Notes under the pieces: model-generated | Database searches by the model: none | What the model was told of the DNA's origin: nothing | Seen by the model: only the letters and a program-made list of their open reading frames with translations | Shown: positions 55,991 to 64,000 of the stretch, one piece after another | Position numbering within the stretch: position 1 is the first letter of the stretch | Layout of the letters: each line of letters opens with the position of its first letter | Translations under genes and position numbers: made by a program | Assembly: GCA_963706425.1 (NCBI GenBank) | Contig: CAVPMN010000020.1 | Span: 806,001-870,000, forward strand | Length of the DNA stretch: 64,000 bases | Source: CAVPMN01 sp963706425 | Lineage (GTDB): Bacteria > Actinomycetota > Acidimicrobiia > Acidimicrobiales > Acidimicrobilacustridaceae | Reading direction: 5' to 3'

Positions 55991-56948
55991 TCAGCTGGCG
56001 ATTCCGAGGATGCGTCGGGCCTGATCGCAATCGCTCGCCATCTGCTCGACCAGAGTGTCGACCGAGTCGAACTTGAGCTCGTCGCGCAGGCGGGCCTGGA
56101 ACTGCACGCGGGCCGGCTCGTCGTAGAGGTCGCCGTCGAAGTCGAGCACGTGCGCTTCGAGCAAGGACGTGTCGGCGCGTCTCGTAGAACGTGGGGCGGC
56201 GACCGAGTGACAGCGCCGCGGGCAGCCGCACACCGTCGGGCCGCAGGTACCAACCGGCGTAGATGCCGTCGGCAGGTAGGCAGATCTCGTCGGGCACCGC
56301 CACGTTGGCCGTCGGGAAACCGAGGTCGCGCGCCCGCTTGTCGCCGTCGACCACCGTGCCCCTCACCTCGTGCCGCCGGCCGAGCATGTGCGTCGCCGCG
56401 TCGAGATCGCCCTTGCGCAGCGCCGCCCGGATGGCGGTGGACGACACCGACTCACCGTCAGCCGGTCGGCCGTCGGCGTCGACCAGGTCGAGGCCGAGCA
56501 CGTCGAAGCCGAGCGTGGCGCCCATCTCCTGCAGCAGGCCCACGTTGCCCTGGCGGCGATGGCCGAAGTGGAAGTCGTCGCCGACCACCACGGCCTTGGC
56601 GTTGAGATGGCCCACCAACACGTCGGTGACGAACTCGTCGGCCGGTTCCTTCGAGCGGGCCTCGTCGAAGTGCAGCACGAGCGTGTAGTCGACGCCGGTG
56701 GTGGCGAGCAGCTCGAGCTTCTGCTCGAGATCGGTGAGCAGGAGGGGCGCCGACTCGGGCCGCACCACGCTCGCCGGGTGGCGATCGAACGTCACGACTG
56801 CGGTCTCGAGACCACGTGCGGCCGCAAGGTCGCGCACCTTGCCGATCACCGTGCGATGGCCGAGGTGCACGCCGTCGTACGCGCCGATGGTGATGGCCGT
56901 GCCGCTGGCCGGTCGGGGCCAGGTCTCGACGTCGCGCAGCACCTGCAT
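55991..56948 (-). CDS. ribF: Bifunctional riboflavin kinase/FAD synthetase, one frame change
   Basis: Makes FMN and FAD from riboflavin. N-terminal adenylyltransferase (TIGAYDGVHLGHRTVIGKVR, VVGDDFHFGHRRQGNVGLLQ, ESVSSTAIRAALRKGD) and the start of the kinase domain (GTVVDGDKRARDLGFPTANV) read from ATG 56948. The kinase C-terminus (DTSLLEAHVLDFDGDLYDEP, VDTLVEQMASDCDQARRIL) is in another frame, via one extra base near 56173-56181. Gene order truB-ribF is conserved. Uncorrected, the protein would run to 55974 with an Arg-rich nonsense tail. Confidence 0.92.
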
Positions 56949-56959
56949 CGCGAGGGAGG

Positions 56960-57859
56960 CTACTGGCCGGCCGGTGTGAGCACGACGGACGCCTTCGCCG
57001 CCTGGCCGACCGGGCCCTCGTAGATGCCGAGCAGCCGACCCGTCTCGTCGAGCACGCGCCACACGTCCGCCAGCGGCGTGACCACGGCCGGGGGGCCGGC
57101 CTGGATGCGGTCTTCGGCGATGAGCACCGGCCGCCCGTGGCTCACGTCGACGGCCGCCGCCTCATCGACCACCACCGCGGGGTAGTCGCGCAACCCCTCG
57201 GCCGGCGGGAGCAGCACACCCGGCTCGACGGCGTCGAGCGGCACCGCACCATCGACGCCGAACGACCCGATCGCGGTGCGGCGGAGCTCGCGCAGGTGCG
57301 CACCTCCACCCAGTGCCGTGCCGAGATCGGCAGCCAGGGTGCGCACGTAGGTGCCCGACGAGCATTCGACCTCGGCCGTGTAGACGAGCGGATCGTCGGT
57401 GGGCGCCACGTCGAAGCGGTACACGTGCACCGGCCGGGCCTCCCGTTCGACCTCCTTGCCCTCACGGGCCAGCTCGTGCAGGCGACGGCCGTCGACCTTC
57501 ACCGCCGACACCATCGGCGGCACCTGCAGGATGTCGCCCACGAGGGCGCGCGTCGCCTCGACCACCCGATCGGGCGCGAGGCCGGTCATGTCGTGTTGGG
57601 CCGTCACCTCACCCGCGGCGTCGAGGGTGGACGTCTCGGTGCCGAACACGATCTCGCAGGTGTAGGTCTTGGGCAGCGCGGTGAGGAAGCGCAGGAGGCG
57701 GGTGACGCGCCCCACCCCGATGAGCAGGATGCCGGTGGCGTCGGGATCGAGCGTGCCCGAGTGGCCCACCTTCTTGGTGCCGAGCAGCTTGCGACAGCGG
57801 GCCACCACGTCGTGCGAGGTCCAGCCCGCGGGCTTGTCGACCACCACGACGCCGTCCAT
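56960..57859 (-). CDS. truB: tRNA pseudouridine(55) synthase
   Basis: Converts U55 of the tRNA T-loop to pseudouridine. 299 residues: N-terminal VVVDKPAGWTSHDVVARCRK, catalytic Asp in GHSGTLDPDATGILLIGVGR, FGTETSTLDAAGEV, QVPPMVSAVKVDGRRLHELA, SSGTYVRTLAADLG, then a C-terminal PUA-like domain. I start at ATG 57859. As read, the frame continues upstream without a stop into rbfA, but this probably reflects an indel (see rbfA). Confidence 0.93.
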   Translation of the reverse strand: MDGVVVVDKPAGWTSHDVVARCRKLLGTKKVGHSGTLDPDATGILLIGVGRVTRLLRFLTALPKTYTCEIVFGTETSTLDAAGEVTAQHDMTGLAPDRVVEATRALVGDILQVPPMVSAVKVDGRRLHELAREGKEVEREARPVHVYRFDVAPTDDPLVYTAEVECSSGTYVRTLAADLGTALGGGAHLRELRRTAIGSFGVDGAVPLDAVEPGVLLPPAEGLRDYPAVVVDEAAAVDVSHGRPVLIAEDRIQAGPPAVVTPLADVWRVLDETGRLLGIYEGPVGQAAKASVVLTPAGQ

Positions 57860-57861
57860 GG

Positions 57862-58315
57862 TCAGGATTCGGCGTCGGGCGCGATCGTCTTCGTCAGCGC
57901 CGTCCTCGACGTCGCTGCCCGGCTCGATCTCGCGCAACAGCTCGTCGATGCGCGCGCCCGCGCGCACCGCCGGGTCGGGTCGGAACACGAGCTCCGGCGT
58001 GCGCCGCAGGTGTGCCTCGCGGTTGATGGTCGCCTGCAGGCGAACGCGCAGACCACCCAGTGCCTCGAGCACCACCTCGTCGCCTTCCTCGCCTTGCAGC
58101 GTGTCGAAGTAGACGATGGCGCGGCTGATGTCGCGGTCGACGTCGACGCCGGTGATCGTCAGCATCTGCAGGCGATCGTCGTCGATCACCTCGAGGGCTT
58201 CGGCGAGGATCTCGCGCAGCAGCTCGTTGAGCCGGGCGGTACGCGGGTAGTCGCGCCCGCCGCTCGAGGACGAACGTCGCGCCGTCGAACGGCGGGGCTT
58301 CGGTCGCTTCGCCAT
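57862..58315 (-). CDS. rbfA: Ribosome-binding factor A, one frame change near the 3' end
   Basis: 30S maturation factor. 150 residues: basic N-terminus (KRPKPRRSTARR), KH-like domain (RLNELLREILAEALEVIDDD, SRAIVYFDTLQGEEGDEVVL, HLRRTPELVFRPDP) and an acidic tail. In the given frame there is no stop and it fuses to TruB. One extra base near 57877-57886 would give the ending APDAES and a TGA at 57862, two bases before the truB ATG. ATG 58315 shares one base with the stop of the DUF503 gene (TGATG). Confidence 0.9.
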
Positions 58316-58611
58316 CACTCGCCCTCCATCCATGCTCGCCAGCTGCTGGTGACCTCGAGCTCGGTGAACGACCACACGAACCGCTCCACCTCGTCGATCA
58401 CCCGCTCCGCCTGCGTGGGGGAGCCCGAGACGCAAGCGAAGCACAACTGCGCCCTTTGCAGGAGATCGGCGTGGTCGGTTTCGGCCGAGGCCACGCCGAA
58501 GCGGCGACGGGCCCCGTCGACCACCGACCGCACCACGGCGCGCTTGTCCTTCAGCGAGTGGCTGTCGGCGAGGTGGATCTCGATGGTGAGGGCGAGGATG
58601 TACGGAGCCAC
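58315..58611 (-). CDS. DUF503 (YlxP-like) protein
   Basis: 98-residue protein of the YlxP/DUF503 family (ILALTIEIHLADSHSLKDKR, VVDGARRRFGVASAETDHAD, LCFACVSGSPTQAERVIDEV). Function is unproven; orthologues sit between infB and rbfA in many Gram-positive and actinobacterial genomes, suggesting a role in ribosome or translation assembly. Fits between infB (stop 15 bases upstream) and rbfA (1-base overlap). Confidence 0.9.
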   Translation of the reverse strand: MAPYILALTIEIHLADSHSLKDKRAVVRSVVDGARRRFGVASAETDHADLLQRAQLCFACVSGSPTQAERVIDEVERFVWSFTELEVTSSWRAWMEGE

Positions 58612-58626
58612 GTCAGACGGGCCACG

Positions 58627-61393
58627 TCAGGTGCGTGGGATCTCGCGTTCCTCGTAGGTCTCGATGATGTCGCCCTGCTTGAGGTCCTGGAAGTCGGACA
58701 GGCCGATGCCGCACTCGAAGCCGGAGGCCACCTCGCGCACGTCGTCCTTGAAGCGTCGCAGCGAGCTGATGGCGCCCTTCCAGATGACCGTGCCCTCTCG
58801 CAGGAAGCGCACCTTCGATCCCCTGGTGATGACGCCGTTGGTCACGTAGCAACCGGCCACCGCGCCGATGCGCGGCACCCGGAAGATCTCGCGGACCTCG
58901 GCCTCGCCGGTGACCACCTCTTCGAACTCGGGCTCGAGCAGGCCGAGCATGGCGTTCTCGATGTCCTCGAGCACCTGGTAGATGATCTCGTAGGTGCGGA
59001 TCTCGACGTTCTCGAGGTCGGCCATCTCGCGGGCCTTGCGGTCGGGTCGCACGTTGAAGCCGATGATGGTGGCTTCCGATGCCGAGCCCAGCTGCACGTC
59101 GTATTGGGTGATGCCGCCCACGCCGCGGTGCACGAACGACAACTTGACGTCGTCGCGTTCGAGCCGGCGCAGCGCCTCGGTGAGCGCCTCGAGCGAGCCG
59201 ACCACGTCGGCCTTGAGGATGAGGTTGAGCGTGGCGGTCTCGCCGGCCTGGATCTGCTTGGAAGATGTCTTCGAGCTTCGCCCCACCCGACATGGCGTGG
59301 GCCTCACGCCCGAGGGTGGCGACCCGCTGCCAGTGCTCGCGGGTCTCGGCGACCCGGCTGGCGGTCTTCTCGTCGGGGGCGACGACGAACGAGTCGCCGG
59401 CCTGGGCCACCTCGGAGAGGCCGAGCACCTGCACGGGCGTGGACGGCCCGGCTTCCTTGATGCTCTCGCCGTGGTCGTTGATGAGGGCCCGCACCCGGCC
59501 CCAGGCGGCGCCGGCGACGAGCGGGTCGCCCACCTTGAGCGTGCCCCGCTGCACGAGGATGTCGGCCACCGGACCACGGCCGATGTCGAGGTTGGCCTCG
59601 AGCACGACACCCCGAGCCCGGCCGTCGTCGGGGGCCCGCAGGTCTTCGAGCTCGGACACGACCAGCAGGTTGTCGAGCAGATCGTCGATGCCGGTGCCCT
59701 GCAACGCGGAGACGGGCACGACGATGGTGTCGCCGCCCCACTCCTCGGGCACGAGGCCCTGCTCGCTGAGCTGCTGCATGACCCGATTGGGATCGGCGTT
59801 CTCGCGGTCGATCTTGTTGAGGGCGACCACGATGGGCACCTCGGCCGCCTTGGCGTGGCTGAGCGCCTCGACGGTCTGGGGCATCACGCCGTCGTCGGCG
59901 GCCACGACCAGCACGACGATGTCGGTGGCCTCGGCCCCCCGAGCGCGCATGGCGGTGAACGCCTCGTGGCCCGGCGTGTCGATGAACGTGATCGGCTTGC
60001 CGTCCTTGACGGCCTGGTAGGCGCCGATGTGCTGGGTGATGCCACCCGCCTCGCCGGCGACCACGTTGGCGTTGCGGATCTGGTCGAGCAGCTTGGTCTT
60101 GCCGTGGTCGACGTGGCCCATCACGGTGATGACGGGCGGACGATGGGTCCACGACTCGTAGGTCTCGTCGTCGACCTCTTCGTCGACGAGCAGCAGCTTC
60201 TGCAGCTCGACCTCTTGCTCCTCACCCGGATCGACCAGGCGGATCTCGGCCGAGATCTCGGCTGCGAACAGCTCGATCATGTCGTCGGAGAGCGACTGCG
60301 TGGCGGTGACCATCTCGCCCTGCTGCATGAGGAAGCGCACCACGTCGGCCGCGGTGCGGTTCAGCTTGGGGCCGAGCTCCTGGGGCGTGGACGCCCGCTC
60401 GACCACGATGACGCCCTCGGGGACCGGCGCCTCGCGAGGCGTGTAGGTCGGGACGTCCATCGGCTGCAGCTCGTCGCGCGAACGGCGCCGACGGCTCTTG
60501 CGGCGTTGGGGCTGACGGCGCTGCGGCCCACCGGGGCGTCCGCCACCGGGGCCTCCACGACCGGGAGGGCCACCACCGGGCCCACCACTGGGGCCACCGC
60601 CGGGACCACCGCCGGGACCGCCACCGGGGCGGCCGGCGCCCATGCCGGGGCGCGAGGGTGCACCCGCACCGGCACCGACAGGACCGCGACGCGGTCCGCT
60701 CGGACCGACCGGGCCGCCGGTCTGGCGACGCACACCTGGAGGCGGCGGGATGGGCTTGCCCGAAGGCGAGGTGAGGGGCCGGGGCGGCGGCGGGATGGCC
60801 TTGCCGGTCGGCGAGGTGGGTGACGCAGGCGCGGCGGGACGCTCGGAGGGCGGCGCGGGTGCTGCGGCTGCGGGCGGGGCGGCGGCTGCGGGGGGCGGGG
60901 CCGCCGCTGCAGGTGCCTCGGCGGCGGGAGCGGGCCGCCGGATCTCGGGCTCTTCTTCGCGACGCACCGGACGCGGCGGGTGCTCGCTGCCGCTCGACGT
61001 CACCACTCGGCGAGGCGCGGCGGGCGGCGCCGGCTCGGCCGGTGGGGTGGGCGCCGGCTCGGGCGCGCTGGAGGCTGCGGCCGCCGGCTGCTCGGCTTGC
61101 GCAGGTGGCTCGGGGGTCGCCGCCGTCGGGGCCTGGTCGGCCTCGGCTGCGGCGGCAGGCTTGGCCGCCGCCTTCTTCGACGTCTTCTTCGCCTTGCCCG
61201 GCTCTTCAGGCTGCTCGTCGCGGATGAGGCCCTCGCGCTCGGCCTTGCGACGGACGCGGTCGGCCTGGGGCTCGACCACGCTGGAGGAATGGCTCTTGAC
61301 CCCGATCCCCAGCGACTCGCAGAGATCGATGCATTCCTTGTTGGTCAGCCCGAGTTCCCTGGCGAGCTCGTAGACGCGGATGTTTCCTGGCAA
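58627..61393 (-). CDS. infB: Translation initiation factor IF-2, one frame change
   Basis: GTPase placing initiator tRNA on the ribosome, ~921 residues. IF2_N motif (IRVYELARELGLTNKECIDL), then ~250 residues of Ala/Pro/Gly/Arg low-complexity sequence, then the G-domain (G1 GHVDHGKTKLLD, G3 DTPGHEAF, G4 NKID). From about 59260 the conserved C-terminal half (LRRLERDDVKLSFVHRGVGG, ... FECGIGLSDFQDLKQGDIIE) reads in another frame; one extra base at 59259-59263 (DIF-KQIQAGE) explains it. Start is TTG 61393, with AGAGG upstream. No ylxR gene lies between nusA and infB. Confidence 0.94.
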
Positions 61394-61488
61394 AAGCAGC
61401 CTCTGTTCGTCGGCGGGAACCGTCCGGCGGCCAGCCGGACACGGCTCTCTATCCTCGCGCGATCACCCCGATCGCACGAAAAGTGGTT

Positions 61489-62719
<1,231 letters not shown>

Positions 62720-62723
<4 letters not shown>

Positions 62724-63269
62724 GAGGCCTTGACCTTTTGTGTCTTCCTGCTCGTCTTCGTCGTCTTGGCGTCTTGCCGGGCTTGGCGGTCTTGCCGGCT
62801 TGCCGGGCTTGGGGGTGGGCCCCCAGTCGAAGACCGTGCGCGCCTTGTCGATGTCGCCGTAGGTCAGGCTGACCACGTCGCCACCGGCTCCGTCGACGGC
62901 CAGCTCGACATGATCGTCGGTGGCCCGCTGCAGCACGCCGGCGAGCCGCCGCGGGCCGTCGAACGTGGCCACGGTCTTGATGGTGACATCGTGGCCGACC
63001 GCCCAGACGAAGTGGGCGGGGGTGCGCAGCGCCCGCTCGAGCCCGGGGCTCGACACCTCGAGCGTGTAGCGGCCTGAGATCGGATCGTCCTCGTCGAGGG
63101 CTCGGGAGATGCTGCGGGTGAGGGCCGCGATGGCGCCGATGTCGACACCGCCGTCACGATCGACCGCCACCCGGAGGACGCCGCCGGCGTGCTCGAGGTC
63201 GAACAGGTCGAGGCCGGCCTCGGCGACGAGGGGCTCGACGACGGTTCGTACTCGCTCTGACACGCTCAT
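62720..63269 (-). CDS. rimP: Ribosome maturation factor RimP, frame uncertain in the C-terminal repeat tail
   Basis: 30S assembly factor. About 183 residues: VEPLVAEAGLDLFDLEHAGG, VAVDRDGGVDIGAIAALTRS, YTLEVSSPGLERALRTPAHF and the SH3-like C-domain (LAGVLQRATDDHVELAVDGA). In the given frame no stop separates it from NusA. The tail is a Lys/Pro/Gly/Thr repeat (62757-62815); other frames there read GKTAKPGKTP and KTTKTSRKTQKVKAS, stopping at 62720. Two missing bases in C-runs would join these. ATG 63269 has AGGAGGTGG upstream. Confidence 0.88.
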
Positions 63270-63357
63270 CGATCCACCTCCTCTTTGCTCGCGGCGCTGG
63301 CCTGGCCCATTGCTCGCTGCCCTAAACCGGGTGCCGAACTGGGCCCTAGTGACAAGA

Positions 63358-63382
63358 AAGGCGTGGGCAAAGCCCACGCCTT
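63358..63382 (-). terminator. Rho-independent terminator downstream of proS
   Basis: AAGGCGTGGGC (63358-63368) and GCCCACGCCTT (63372-63382) form a perfect 11-bp stem with a 3-base loop. On the minus strand it is followed by TTTCTTG. It lies between the proS stop and the rimP start and would separate the two transcription units. Confidence 0.85.
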
Positions 63383-63418
63383 CGCTCGGTTCGAACGGAT
63401 TGGCCCTGCGAGTATAGA

Positions 63419-64000
63419 TCAATACGCCCGGGCGACCACCGCCACGAGGTCGGCCTCGGCGTCGGACTCGGGCACCGACCCGTCAGGCCGCAGAAGACAG
63501 CGCACGGTGACTCCCTGACCCGCCAGCGTGGTCTCCCCGTCGTCGCCGAGCGCCGACCAGGGCAGCCGGGCCCAACCGGTGGCAGCTGCTTCGGCGGCAT
63601 CGGCCAGGTTGGTGACGTCGGCGGTGCGCTCCTCCCGGCGACGCTCGGCGTCGGCCAGCAGGGCCGCCTGCTGATCGTCGAGGGCGCGGCGCACCGCGCT
63701 GGATGCGTCCGACAGCGAGATCGGAGTCTTCGAGCCCCGGAGCCGGTCGACCAGCGTGACCGAGCCCTCGGCCAGGTCGCGGGGGCCCAACTCGAGTCGC
63801 ACGGGCACACCTTTGAGCTCCCAGTCAGTGGCCCGCCGCCCGAGGGAGAGGTCGGTGCGGTCGTCGAGCGTCACCCTGATCCCGGCGGCGCGGAGCTCGT
63901 CGGCCAGACCGCGGGCCCGATCGACCACGCCTTCGTCGTCGCGGACCGCCAACACCACCACCTGCACGGGAGCGAGTCGGGGGGGCAGCCGCAACCCGTT
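63419..64000 (-). CDS. proS: Proline-tRNA ligase, C-terminal part (5' end beyond window)
   Basis: Charges tRNA-Pro. About 193 C-terminal residues are visible: NGLRLPPRLAPVQVVVLAV opens the class II anticodon-binding domain, followed by DELRAAGIRVTLDDRTDLSL and GRRATDWELKGVPVRLELGP, then the C-terminal domain with reduced zinc-site features. The NGLRLPPRLAP sequence marks the archaeal/eukaryote-like ProRS type (ProS type 3) rather than the long bacterial type with an editing insertion. The catalytic core lies off the right edge. Gene order proS-rimP-nusA is conserved in actinobacteria. Confidence 0.92.
   Translation of the reverse strand, partial: NGLRLPPRLAPVQVVVLAVRDDEGVVDRARGLADELRAAGIRVTLDDRTDLSLGRRATDWELKGVPVRLELGPRDLAEGSVTLVDRLRGSKTPISLSDASSAVRRALDDQQAALLADAERRREERTADVTNLADAAEAAATGWARLPWSALGDDGETTLAGQGVTVRCLLRPDGSVPESDAEADLVAVVARAY

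Noticed and set aside
56960..58315. A genuine RbfA-TruB fusion enzyme
   Set aside because: A stop and normal C-terminus appear in the next frame two bases before the truB ATG, and the window is full of similar +1 changes.

Overview
This 64 kb window is GC-rich chromosomal DNA from an actinobacterium (Actinomycetota), and I see no mobile element, CRISPR array, rRNA or tRNA in it. My guess is a deep non-mycobacterial lineage such as Acidimicrobiia. The grounds are a mycothiol-dependent-enzyme family protein, a lexA/LysM-protein/nrdR block, a coenzyme-B12-dependent ribonucleotide reductase and actinobacterial-type SOS boxes. From memory, the housekeeping genes (proS, rimP, nusA, infB, rbfA, truB, ribF, rpsO, pnp, M16 protease, dapB, dapA, rnj, ftsK, pgsA, recA, miaB, miaA, dapF, hflX, lexA, LysM protein, nrdR) run in nearly the same order as the M. 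tuberculosis Rv2718c-Rv2845c segment. Lineage-specific genes are inserted between them.

Layout. 1-9 kb: start of a proton-pumping pyrophosphatase, then small accessory genes (GNAT, 2OG oxygenase, receiver/thioredoxin-reductase-like fusion, META lipoprotein, DUF808). 9-16 kb: DNA precursor and damage control, with nrdJ under a promoter carrying two NrdR boxes, then lipase, ribD-like reductase, nrdR, LysM division-inhibitor-like protein and lexA with four SOS boxes. 16-27 kb: dapE, dapD, two paralogous membrane proteins, dapC, hflX, dapF, miaA, miaB, recA (SOS-controlled) and msrB. 27-39 kb: thpR, cinA, pgsA, rimO, SMP-30, PhyH oxygenase, ftsK, bioB, RNase J and dapA. 39-48 kb: an accessory block with a ferritin-like protein, two TetR regulators, SURF1, a type III PKS-like protein without its catalytic Cys, acyl-CoA ligase, DedA-like protein, SDR and dapB. 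48-64 kb: M16 protease, pnp, rpsO, hydrolase, sulfotransferase, GerMN lipoprotein, then the translation block ribF, truB, rbfA, ylxP, infB, nusA, rimP and proS.

Working together: dapA, dapB, dapC, dapD, dapE and dapF give the succinylase route to meso-diaminopimelate from aspartate semialdehyde. nrdR and nrdJ form a likely regulator-target pair. lexA, the LysM protein and recA form a compact SOS module.

Caution: about 21 single-base frame changes break 13 otherwise well-conserved genes (rimO five times, a PhyH gene three times). Most are +1. This looks like an unpolished long-read assembly rather than gene decay. Apparent RbfA-TruB and RimP-NusA fusions are probably the same artefact.
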